Source: Microbacterium sp. CH12i
Lineage (GTDB): Bacteria > Actinomycetota > Actinomycetes > Actinomycetales > Microbacteriaceae
Assembly: GCF_000685355.1 (NCBI RefSeq)
Contig: NZ_JHET01000007.1
Coordinates: forward strand, 1 to 64,000
Direction: 5' to 3'
Length of the DNA stretch: 64,000 nucleotides
The stretch's first letter is position 1; each line of letters opens with the position of its first letter. This document shows, piece by piece, positions 56,737 to 64,000 of the stretch. The notes under the pieces are model-generated. The model was not told the origin of the DNA and searched no databases. It was given only the letters and a program-made list of their open reading frames with translations. Both the position numbers and the translations under genes were made by a program.

Positions 56737-58853
56737 GTGCATCAACCTGCTTCCACACCTCCGACCACTCGAGCCCGCGCCAGGCGCGATCGATCACCGG
56801 AGCATTCCGCGACGTCGAGCTTCATTCCCCATGTCCAGGGCCTACGCGCGATCGCTGTGCTCTTGGTGGTGCTCTACCACTTCTGGCCAGGGCGACTGAG
56901 CGGCGGTTACGTCGGTGTCGACGTCTTCTTCGTGATCTCGGGCTTCCTGATCACCGCCCACCTCGCACGCGAGATCACGTCGACCGGCACGGTGAAGCTC
57001 GGACAGTTCTGGGCCCGGCGTGCGCGGCGGCTATTGCCCGCTTCGCTGCTCGTGTTGCTCTTCTGTGCGATCGTCGCAGCATCGCCATACCTGATGCCGA
57101 CGTCGGGACTGCCTGCTGAGTTGAAAGAGATAGTCGCATCGACGTTCTACGTCGAGAACTGGTATCTCGCGTTCAACTCTGCGGACTATCTCGCACATTC
57201 GGGCGACCCGACGATGGTGCAGCACTACTGGTCGCTGTCGCTCGAAGAGCAGTTCTACGTTCTCTGGCCGTTGATCATGCTGCTGGCGGCCTGGATCGCG
57301 GTGAAGTGGTTCCGCGGAAGCCGGCTCAAGGCAGCGGCGATCGCCATCGGCGTCGTTTCCGTCGCGTCGTTCGTATTCTGCGTCGTCTTCACGCTGACGA
57401 ACCCGGCACCCGCCTATTTCGTCACCTTTGGTCGCATGTGGCAGTTTGGCGTCGGTGCGCTCATCGCCCTCGTCCCTGCGTTACGCGTGCGCAATGCCGT
57501 GGTGAGTTTTGTGCTCGGCTGGGCCGGCATCATCGCGCTGCTGTACACGGCGTTCCGATTCGACGGACAAACTCCGTTCCCCGGCTACGCGGCGCTGCTT
57601 CCCACGCTCGGAGCAGCCGCGGTAATCGCAGCATCCAACACCGATCGCTGGTGGTACCCGACCAGACTGCTCTCGGTGCCGCCGATGCGCTTCACCGGTG
57701 ACATTTCTTACAGCCTGTATCTGTGGCACTGGCCGCTCATTATCATCGCGCCGTCTGTACCGTTCTGGGGGCTCACGATCTATCACCGGGTGGCCCTCCT
57801 GGCACTGTGCTTCGTGCTCGCCTGGCTGACGAAGAAGTTCGTCGAGGATCCGGTTCGCTCTTGGAAACCGCTCACATCCAGGCCACCGAAGGTCTCGCTG
57901 TGGGCGGCCCTCGCCGCGATGATCGTGGTCGGTGCGGTCGCGCTGGGGGGCTGGGTGGTCAACGCTCCGGCATACCAGGCGGGCGTGCAAGCCATCACGC
58001 AGTTGCGTGAGAACCCGCCGGAGTGCTTCGGCGCGGCATCCGTGCTCGACCCATCGTGCGGGGATCAGTCACCCGATACGATCCTGCCCGCACCGGGGTT
58101 CGCGGGAGTCGATCGCCCCACTGATGAGCAGTGCTTCGTGCAACTCAATGATTCTCGCGCCGTGGCATGCGAGTTCGGATCGGATGACGCGGATGCCCCG
58201 CAGGTCGCTCTCGTCGGTGACAGCCACGCATTCCAGTTGCTGACGACGTTCGAGTCGATGGCCGATCGCGAGGGCTGGCACTTGAGACATTCTTCAAGGG
58301 TGCCTGCCCGTGGAGCACGACTCCGCTTGCCACGGGCGGTTCTTTTGGGACCGCATGCTCCGACTGGCGTGCGGGTGTGGCAGACGAATTGGCAGCGCGC
58401 GAGTTCGATGTTGTCTTCACCGCGGCGATCTCGAACACGCCGTATTCCGCGGCGGGCTTCGAGTCCCCTCACGCCGCGGCTGTCGCCGGTTACCAGGAGG
58501 CATGGGCGACGATGACCGATCGCGGCATTCCGGTGGTCACCGTGATCGACAACCCTGGGTGGGAGACCGACCCGAACAAGTGTCTACGTACGCGTGACGC
58601 CATTGAGTGCGAGGGACTCCGCACGGATGTTCTCACTGCGAACGATCCGCTTCGGGATGCCGCAGATGGTGCCTCGAACGTGACGCTGCTGGACTTCACC
58701 GACGTCTACTGCAACGACGACACGTGCCCGGCTGTCGTGGGCGGTGCGAACGTGTATCGCGATCAGGACCACCTGACAGTGACATTCGTTGACTCTCTCG
58801 CCCCGCAGTACGTCGAGGCCATTCAAGAAGCGATGGCCTCGAGAGGCAATTGA
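56737..58853 (+). CDS. Membrane acyltransferase 3 / SGNH fusion (OafA-like), frameshifted
   Basis: This type of protein acetylates cell-surface glycans. An N-terminal acyltransferase-3 domain of about ten helices has IPHVQGLRAIAVLLVVLYHF, GVDVFFVISGFLI, FWARRARRLLPASL and HYWSLSLEEQFYVLWP. The extracytoplasmic C-terminal SGNH domain begins at QVALVGDSHAFQLL. Near 58284 the frame moves from WHL into RHSSRVPARG; the other frame continues ETFFKGACPWSTT and ends 58853. One G is missing from TTGGAG. Corrected length is 705 residues. GTG 56737 is supported by its -10 spacing. Confidence 0.9.
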
Positions 58854-58896
58854 CGACTGCATGCAATTGACGACTGCACGCAATTGACGACTGCAC
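58846..58896. repeat. 17-bp tandem repeat, three copies, over the acyltransferase stop codon
   Basis: GCAATTGACGACTGCA(T/C) repeats at 58846-58862, 58863-58879 and 58880-58896 with one base differing. Copy one contains the gene's TGA (58851-58853). Confidence 0.92.
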
Positions 58897-58898
58897 AG

Positions 58899-58945
58899 AG
58901 ACGAAGAACGGGCACCGGGATGATCCCGGTGCCCGTTCTTCGTCT
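58899..58945. terminator. Long perfect hairpin between convergent genes
   Basis: A 21-bp perfect stem (58899-58919 with 58925-58945) closes a 5-nt loop. Its core is GAACGGGCACCGGG / CCCGGTGCCCGTTC. It lies between the acyltransferase and dps genes and probably acts in both directions; the T runs are weak (TTCTTCG). Confidence 0.85.
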
Positions 58946-58950
58946 GATGC

Positions 58951-59433
58951 TTACTCGGCGATGTGTGCGACGAGGAACCAGCGGTCCTTCTCGAGGCCGC
59001 GCTTGATCTCGATCGCCACATCCTGGCTGGTGAGGTCGATGTCATCGAGGCCCTCGACTGCAGCTTTTGTGTCTACGAGAATCGCGTCGATGTCGGCGAT
59101 CACGTTGCGGATCAGCTCGCTCGACTGGGTGAAGCCGGCCGGCACCTCGGAGCTGGACTTCTCTGCAACAGTGCTCACCCGCGCGTCGATCGGTAGTCCG
59201 AGAGCGACGATACGTTCTGCAGCGGTGTCAGCGAAGGCACCGGCGTGAGCGACGATCGTGTCGAAAAGTTCGTGGACGCCAATGAAGTTCGCGCCGCGGA
59301 CGTGCCAGTGGGCCTGCTTGCCATTGATGGTGAGGGCCTGAAGTCCGAGGACAACCGGCGACAGGAACTGTGCTGCGGCTGCGGCCACAGTGGGGTCGCT
59401 GGCAGTGGTAGAGACGGTCTGTGACTTGCTCAT
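58951..59433 (-). CDS. dps: DNA-protecting ferritin-like protein Dps
   Basis: A 160-residue ferritin-family protein that stores iron and protects DNA. The ferroxidase motif is present: LTINGKQAHWHVRGANFIGVH, with both His, then ELFDTIVAHAGAFADTAAERIVALG with Asp and Glu. The C-terminal IEIKRGLEKDRWFLVAHIAE is typical. The N-terminal tail is short and not basic. ATG 59433 follows GGAGGA. Convergent with the acyltransferase gene across a strong hairpin. Confidence 0.95.
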   Translation of the reverse strand: MSKSQTVSTTASDPTVAAAAAQFLSPVVLGLQALTINGKQAHWHVRGANFIGVHELFDTIVAHAGAFADTAAERIVALGLPIDARVSTVAEKSSSEVPAGFTQSSELIRNVIADIDAILVDTKAAVEGLDDIDLTSQDVAIEIKRGLEKDRWFLVAHIAE

Positions 59434-59561
59434 TATTCTTCCTCCAGAACGGCGGTTTCGTGCCTGATGGGTACAACGCTACTCAGCCTGAATGATTCCG
59501 CAAGCAAGCTGAGGCTCGGCTTATCCGGTGCGACTTCCGCGGAATGACGCGGCAGTGAGGG

Positions 59562-59567
59562 TAGTCT
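59562..59567 (+). promoter_or_regulatory. Gamma-carbonic-anhydrase gene -10 element, leaderless configuration
   Basis: TAGTCT 6 nt before ATG 59574. Confidence 0.5.
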
Positions 59568-59573
59568 CACCTC

Positions 59574-60110
59574 ATGAGCATCTCGTCAACAGCATCCGTC
59601 CTTGCCCTGGGAAACAAGACGCCGCGTATCGCGGACGACAGCTTCATCGCCGACGGAGCGCGTATCGTCGGGGAGGTCACCCTCGAGTCCGGGGCGAGCG
59701 TCTGGTACAACGCTGTGCTGCGCGGAGACTCCGCAGGCATTACGCTCGGAGCCGGCAGCAACGTGCAGGACAACGTCTCTGTCCACGTCGACCGCGGGCA
59801 TCCGGTTCTCATCGGCGAGAATGTATCGATCGGGCACAACGCCGTTGTTCATGGCTGCACGATCGGTGACGGTTCGCTGATCGGTATGGGCGCAGTGGTC
59901 CTGAGCGGCGCCGTGATCGGAAAAGGGTGCCTGATCGCCGGTGGTGCGGTCATCCTGGGTGGCACCGAAATCCCGGATGGTTCGCTCGTGGCGGGGGTGC
60001 CGGCAAAGGTTCGTCGCACCCTCAGCGACGAGGAGCGTGCAGACCTGATTGGGAACGCCGAGATCTATCGCGGACACCTGCAGACTCACCGCGACGCCAC
60101 CGCTATTTGA
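59574..60110 (+). CDS. Gamma-carbonic anhydrase family protein
   Basis: A left-handed beta-helix trimer-type protein of 178 residues with hexapeptide repeats. Zinc-ligand histidines are in the expected places: NVQDNVSVHVDRGHPVLIG and NVSIGHNAVVHGCTIGDGS. A C-terminal helix follows (LIGNAEIYRGHL). Family members hydrate CO2 or have unknown roles; E. coli YrdA and CaiE are relatives. It stands alone before a tRNA. Confidence 0.9.
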   Translation: MSISSTASVLALGNKTPRIADDSFIADGARIVGEVTLESGASVWYNAVLRGDSAGITLGAGSNVQDNVSVHVDRGHPVLIGENVSIGHNAVVHGCTIGDGSLIGMGAVVLSGAVIGKGCLIAGGAVILGGTEIPDGSLVAGVPAKVRRTLSDEERADLIGNAEIYRGHLQTHRDATAI

Positions 60111-60142
60111 ACCTTCGCGGCACCGATAAGCTGGTGTCATAC

Positions 60143-60216
60143 GGGGCGGTGGCCAAGCTGGTTAAGGCAGTGGGCTCATAACCCAACGATCGTCGGTTCA
60201 AGTCCGACCCGCCCCA
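60143..60216 (+). tRNA. tRNA with CAT anticodon (Met or Ile2)
   Basis: The 74-nt cloverleaf has acceptor GGGGCGG/CCGCCCC, anticodon loop CTCATAA (anticodon CAT) and T arm TCGGTTCAAGTCCGA. CCA is not encoded. Elongator Met and lysidine-modified Ile2 both use CAT and I cannot separate them by eye. It lies next to the DUF262 module. Confidence 0.9.
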
Positions 60217-60245
60217 CCGTTGGTCTTCGATATACCGCTCTGCGA

Positions 60246-60545
60246 CTAGAGCGGACGTGCGGTGATGTTCTCGCGGCCGAGATCCTTCCGGGCTGTTCGC
60301 AGGCACCTCGTGCAGAGGATCTCTACCGTCCGCGGGTGATCCTCGCCGCAGGTGCAGTCGATCGTCACCCGCCACTTCGCCTTTCGGCCGCAGGCTTCAT
60401 ACGCCTCTTCGCCGCCGTGGTCACACTCGCACAGCTGCGGTGCGTTCGAATCCAGACCCATCGCGATCTGTTCAAATGCCTCTGCGAAAGGATCGACGGT
60501 CTCACGCTGCTGCTCGCGCGCGGGCGCGTCTGTCTTGTGTCGCAT
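60246..60545 (-). CDS. Small Cys-rich (zinc-binding type) protein paired with the DUF262 gene
   Basis: A 99-residue protein whose second half carries CECDHGG, YEACGRKAKW, IDCTCGEDHP and ILCTRCLRT. This gives about seven cysteines in CxC and CxxC pairs that could bind one or two metals. The N-terminal half is helical and acidic (TVDPFAEAFEQIAMGL). Its ATG overlaps the stop of the DUF262 gene (TGATG), so it is translated with it. No known family is recognised; a structural or nucleic-acid-binding subunit is possible. Confidence 0.7.
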   Translation of the reverse strand: MRHKTDAPAREQQRETVDPFAEAFEQIAMGLDSNAPQLCECDHGGEEAYEACGRKAKWRVTIDCTCGEDHPRTVEILCTRCLRTARKDLGRENITARPL

Positions 60546-62542
60546 CACATCACATCCCCGATGTAGGAGTACTTGACGAACACCTCTGCGGCGATGCCTG
60601 ATTCTTCCAGGACGCCTTGCAGGGCGCTCATCATGTAGTTGGAATCCCAGCCCATGTAGAGGAAATGGGAGTGGTCCAGCGAGTCCCACTGACCTTTCCA
60701 CGCCATTTCATCGTATATCGGTCCGCCCCGCCTGAGGCTGTACGTAATCGCCGACTCACGATCATCAGTCCACGCGCGACGGAAGATCCGGTTGAAAAGT
60801 GCGCGGACGTCCTTGATCTCCCAGTGCTCACCACGATATTCGACATAGGCGAACTCGCGATCCCAACCTGCCGGCCAGCCGCGGCGGCGCACAGCATCCA
60901 ATATCGGAGTCAGACCGTCGTCGTCGATCTCGGGAAGATCTGGTCGCGCCCAGATGCGCAGCAAAGTCTCGGTGAGACGAGCGGTGCGGCGAGAAATCGC
61001 CGCCGTGCCCCAGGACGCCGTTTCGGTGAGCGCACGCGTCTCAGTGACCGCGCTGCGCGAATAGGCATCAGAACGCTTGTCGGGATACGACGCACCGAAC
61101 ACCCGCTGTGTCAGTTCCTCTTCCAGCAAAGTCAGGTTGCCCAGCGTGGGAGCCAACGCCCGGTGGCTGTTCTGCTCGTCCTCGGTGTACTCGCTCCAGG
61201 AACGTGTTCCATCGCCCGACCACGAGTCGCCGGGTGCGAGGGGCACAATGTGCTCCACGTCGAAATCAGAGGTGTCTTCGACGTCTTCCAGGCGTCCCAG
61301 CACATACGCCGGGTGGGGGAGTTCGCTGTACTTCAACACGGCGCTGACGCGCTCATCCGATGGTGTGATGCGTGCGATGGCGCGCATGAGAGTGTCACGG
61401 CCAGCGTCACGGGCGCGGCAGAGTCGAGCAATGAGGCGCTCGGTCGGCAGATTCACGAGTGCGCGACGAAGGTAGAGCGCCTGGACCCACTCGAGTGTCT
61501 CGATGAGTTCTTCGCGCGTCGAGAGCCCACGCGAATGGTCGCTGTACGCGCTCATCACCAGCGGGTATCCGGCCTTGCCGAAGGTGTTCACGAACTCGAG
61601 CTGGCGGCGGATCGCGGCATCTGGCTCAAGCGAGGGATCCAGCAGGATGCCGTAGATCTCGGCGTAATGGCGCCAGACAGCGGCATCCGCCTGCAAATGT
61701 TCGACATCTACGCGAGGGAAAGAATGACGGAATGCGCTGTACACCCCGTGCTCGCCGTGAGCTGCGACTTCGCGCCCGGTCGTCATCACAAGGTATTGGC
61801 GCCAGAACGCGCCGATGGCCTCGCCGGTGTGCTGTTCAATCGGCAGCCAGAAGCGTTCTTCAACGGCGAGCTGCTCGGCGTGGGTGAGTCCCATCAGGAT
61901 GTAGTTGTGGATGAGCTCGTGATCGCGCAGCGGCTCACCGGTCGAGTTCAGGCTCTCGAAGATCTGCTGCGCGTTGGCTGCAACCCCCAGCGTGATGGAT
62001 ACGTGTTCGATCCTCTGCAGGCCGCGCCAGATGCGAGGCGCCTCATCGGCGTGCACCTGACTGCGGAAGAAGGCGTAATTGTCGTCGAAGCGTGACTCGC
62101 GGTCGGCATCCTCACGACGGTCGAGCACGACCGATTCGTAGAGCTCTGCCCAGGCCTGGTGAGGGCGCAGCTTGGTCCTTGATGCGTCATCCGCACGCAC
62201 GAGTACGCGCTCGAGTTCCGCCGCCATCGCGGGGTTGCTGTCGCGAACGGTGTGATGGAGAGCTGCGACCAGCAACATCAGCGTGGTGATGCGCTGCTGG
62301 CCGTCGATGAGGATCAGATCTGTTTCTGATGCATCCTGCGCGCTCAGAATCGACCCGATGAAGTGGCGGTGGGTGTCGGTCTCGTCGGCAACAGCCCGTA
62401 CGTCGGAGAGCAGACGTTCGCACCCGCCGATATCCCAGCGATATTGACGCTGGTAAACCGGAACGACAATCGTCGTGTCCGGCGCGGAAAGCCACTCAAT
62501 CGTGTTGACGGCGGTCGCTTCGACATTGGTGGCCGTTGCCAT
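60545..62542 (-). CDS. DUF262/DUF1524 (GmrSD-like) nuclease protein
   Basis: A 665-residue protein. The N-terminal DUF262 part has the NTPase-like LILIDGQQRITTLMLLVAAL (DGQQR motif), VPVYQRQYRWDIGGCERLL and IFESLNSTGEPL. The DUF1524 region has a His-Me finger: SDFDVEHIVPLAPGDSW and LGNLTLLEEELTQ, the H and N positions of GmrSD endonucleases. A further ~120 residues with VEYRGEHWEI and a C-terminal YSYIGDVM are not assigned. Related proteins act in type IV restriction of modified DNA. ATG 62542 is chosen by family start; upstream codons look like shadow sequence. Confidence 0.85.
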   Translation of the reverse strand: MATATNVEATAVNTIEWLSAPDTTIVVPVYQRQYRWDIGGCERLLSDVRAVADETDTHRHFIGSILSAQDASETDLILIDGQQRITTLMLLVAALHHTVRDSNPAMAAELERVLVRADDASRTKLRPHQAWAELYESVVLDRREDADRESRFDDNYAFFRSQVHADEAPRIWRGLQRIEHVSITLGVAANAQQIFESLNSTGEPLRDHELIHNYILMGLTHAEQLAVEERFWLPIEQHTGEAIGAFWRQYLVMTTGREVAAHGEHGVYSAFRHSFPRVDVEHLQADAAVWRHYAEIYGILLDPSLEPDAAIRRQLEFVNTFGKAGYPLVMSAYSDHSRGLSTREELIETLEWVQALYLRRALVNLPTERLIARLCRARDAGRDTLMRAIARITPSDERVSAVLKYSELPHPAYVLGRLEDVEDTSDFDVEHIVPLAPGDSWSGDGTRSWSEYTEDEQNSHRALAPTLGNLTLLEEELTQRVFGASYPDKRSDAYSRSAVTETRALTETASWGTAAISRRTARLTETLLRIWARPDLPEIDDDGLTPILDAVRRRGWPAGWDREFAYVEYRGEHWEIKDVRALFNRIFRRAWTDDRESAITYSLRRGGPIYDEMAWKGQWDSLDHSHFLYMGWDSNYMMSALQGVLEESGIAAEVFVKYSYIGDVM

Positions 62543-62717
62543 GGTCTCGCTCTTGCTCCTCACGATGGCGAAATTCTGCGCTCCGCCGTCATCGAGTCTA
62601 ATGGGGATCGATTCTTCCTCGACGTGTCCTGTGGAGTGTGGATTACTCGCTGTTAGGGTTGCCTTATCAGGCTTGTTAAAACGTGCTGGCCCCCGATGAA
62701 AGGACATGACCTAGATC

Positions 62718-63491
62718 ATGGGATACATCAAATCCGCTGCTCTCGAGGAAACGGGCTTCGTCGTCCTCGACAGCTACAAGCAGGAACTCGATCCAAAAGA
62801 GTGGCTCGATATCGAGTACAACGACTGGAAGTCGTCGGGCGACACCCGCTTCGCCCCACTCGCCAGCGCCTTCGGCGACATCGAGTGCAACGGCTTCTGG
62901 AACCACAAGCCACCGCGCACTGACAAGGACGGCGTCTGGATCGAGTCGCAGGTTGCCAAGGCTCCGAATCTGGCGCGTCGCGCGCAGGAGCCTGGCGCGA
63001 ACGTTGGCCGCTGCCGTGTCATCGAGTTGCAGCCGACTCCCTATGGCGAGTGCCTCTACAACCTGCACCAGGACGACAACAACCGTCTGAACCCCGACGG
63101 CACTGGCTGGGTTGTGCGTGGGTTCTTCAACCTGACGGATGACAAGGACAGTTACTTCGTGCTGCGCGAGAACCGCACCGACCCGAGCATTGAGTACCGC
63201 ATTGCCCTCCCGGCTGGCGCGCAACTTATCGTCGACACTCAGCGTCTGTGGCACGCAGCCACCCACAACGGTGACGAGCCCCGCTACAACTTGATCACGT
63301 CGTGGACCTCGGGCCCCGAGCTGGACGCGTACATCGAGAAGTACCACGGCACTAATGATGTGACCAACTACGAGGTCGCTCAGGATGTCCTCGAGGCCGG
63401 CTACGCAGAGCAGGCCCGCAAGGATGCCGCTCGTGCGGCGTATTACGCAGCCAAGGGCCAGCAGGTCAAGCAGGCGATGAGCGAGGCCTAA
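62718..63491 (+). CDS. Conserved actinobacterial protein resembling a 2OG-Fe(II) oxygenase
   Basis: A 257-residue soluble protein. The region LYNLHQDDNNRLNPDGTGWV has an HxD pair. RLWHAATHNGDEPRYNLITSW has a later His and an Arg at the spacing of the HxD...H...R site of 2-oxoglutarate/iron enzymes on a double-stranded beta helix. The N-terminal ETGFVVLDSYKQELDPKEWL resembles the start of such domains. The C-terminal ~40 residues are helical and Ala/Lys-rich. AAAGGAC precedes ATG 62718. Enzyme class is inference; substrate unknown. Confidence 0.55.
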   Translation: MGYIKSAALEETGFVVLDSYKQELDPKEWLDIEYNDWKSSGDTRFAPLASAFGDIECNGFWNHKPPRTDKDGVWIESQVAKAPNLARRAQEPGANVGRCRVIELQPTPYGECLYNLHQDDNNRLNPDGTGWVVRGFFNLTDDKDSYFVLRENRTDPSIEYRIALPAGAQLIVDTQRLWHAATHNGDEPRYNLITSWTSGPELDAYIEKYHGTNDVTNYEVAQDVLEAGYAEQARKDAARAAYYAAKGQQVKQAMSEA

Positions 63492-63505
63492 GACTCGTTC
63501 CGCAC

Positions 63506-63539
63506 AAGAATGCCCCGGTCAGCAGGCCGGGGCATTCTT
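63506..63539 (+). terminator. Terminator after the oxygenase-like gene
   Basis: AAGAATGCCCCGG (63506-63518) and CCGGGGCATTCTT (63527-63539) form a perfect 13-bp stem with an 8-nt loop. Confidence 0.85.
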
Positions 63540-63555
63540 CGTCTGAATCACACGC

Positions 63556-63584
63556 TTGTGATTTCCTCCGGAGTGAGCGATAAT
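63556..63584 (+). promoter_or_regulatory. Promoter of the DUF3145 gene
   Basis: TTGTGA (63556-63561) and GATAAT (63579-63584) are separated by 17 bp, a good primary-sigma promoter with a leader of about 75 nt. Confidence 0.65.
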
Positions 63585-63663
63585 CGCCCTATAACCGCAT
63601 ATTGTTGCCACGCTTCGTGGATTAGGTCGTTGGGGAAGACGCACCTGAAGAAACGGAGAGATC

Positions 63664-64000
63664 ATGGCGACGGCTTACGCTCGCGGAGTGGTGTACATCC
63701 ACTCTGCCCCACGCGCGCTCTGCCCGCACCTCGAATGGGCGGTGGGACGCGCTATTGGTCGCGCCGTGAACTTCGACTGGAGCGACCAGCCCGTGCTCGA
63801 AGGTTCCCGCCGGGCCGAGTTCTTCTGGGACGGCCCGATCGGCACCGGTGCAGCGCTTGCGACGTCGATCCGCGGGTGGGAGCACCTGCGCTTCGAGGTG
63901 ACGGAAGATCCAACCCCCCGCAGTGACGGTGGTCGCTGGCTGCACACTCCCGACCTCGGCATCCACTATGCGCAGACCGATGCCGCCGGCAATATCGTCA
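63664..64000 (+). CDS. DUF3145 domain-containing protein, partial at window edge
   Basis: The first 112 residues are in the window: MATAYARGVVYIHSAPRALC, HLEWAVGRAIGRAVNFDW, RRAEFFWDGPIGTGAALATS and LHTPDLGIHYAQTDAAGNIV. This is the typical N-terminal two thirds of the actinobacterial DUF3145 family, whose function is unknown. ATG 63664 follows a GGAGAG ribosome site. The frame is open to the last base. Confidence 0.93.
   Translation, partial: MATAYARGVVYIHSAPRALCPHLEWAVGRAIGRAVNFDWSDQPVLEGSRRAEFFWDGPIGTGAALATSIRGWEHLRFEVTEDPTPRSDGGRWLHTPDLGIHYAQTDAAGNIV

Overview
This window is chromosomal DNA from a high-GC actinobacterium, most likely a member of the Microbacteriaceae close to Microbacterium. 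That placement is inferred from the strong G/C bias at third codon positions, GTG starts, TANNNT -10 hexamers directly before start codons, a DUF3145 protein, the GlgE pathway, and the gene order dprA-xerC-(M23)-rpsB-tsf-pyrH-frr-cdsA. Almost everything here is core genome. The only clear mobile remnant is at the left edge.

Layout. 1-1433: a broken recombinase/HTH unit on the minus strand, abutting a dprA that lacks its usual N-terminal domain. 2397-8572: xerC, an M23-like protein, then the translation/lipid cluster rpsB, tsf, pyrH, frr, cdsA. 8572-14217: a DivIVA-like protein, a secreted transglycosylase-like protein, an AI-2E-type membrane protein, an unusual two-module membrane protein and a thioredoxin-TPR protein. 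14238-20634: a minus-strand glycogen/alpha-glucan cluster glgX-glgE-glgB. 20726-25395: a cysteine desulfurase, mnmA (tRNA thiolation) and ligA. 25452-29034: a DEAD-box helicase and an acyl-CoA ligase on the minus strand. 29101-34683: gatCAB, dinB and two small conserved genes. 34715-36531: a DUF2017/clpS/zincin cluster and a LysE exporter. 36735-39417: a MetNIQ-type ABC importer. 39544-40391: tRNA-His, orn and tRNA-Arg. 40455-45868: an SSB paralogue, a lipoprotein, ettA and two thioesterases. 45865-51698: an mscS, truncated-globin and flavin-dehydrogenase operon, preceded by pepN. 51822-58853: hemH, rpiB, a Nei-type glycosylase, a PaiB-like protein, an amidohydrolase and an acyltransferase. 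58951-64000: dps, a gamma-carbonic anhydrase, a CAT-anticodon tRNA, a DUF262/DUF1524 protein with a Cys-rich partner, an oxygenase-like protein and DUF3145.

Two window-wide signals deserve attention. First, about eleven conserved reading frames, including the essential pyrH, are interrupted by losses of one or two bases, mostly in short homopolymers. This looks like an unpolished assembly rather than gene decay, so each such gene is annotated as one interrupted gene over its full span. Second, about fifteen genes have a TANNNT -10 hexamer exactly 6-7 nt before their ATG/GTG. They are predicted to be transcribed as leaderless mRNAs, and this also fixes their start codons.

I did not find a clearly new multi-gene system. 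The best candidates for unexplored biology are the DUF262/DUF1524 plus Cys-rich gene pair beside a tRNA, the globin/flavoprotein/MscS operon, the 604-residue protein with an internal lipobox, and the palindromic control region in front of the ssb paralogue. There is no gene-free stretch longer than 300 bases.
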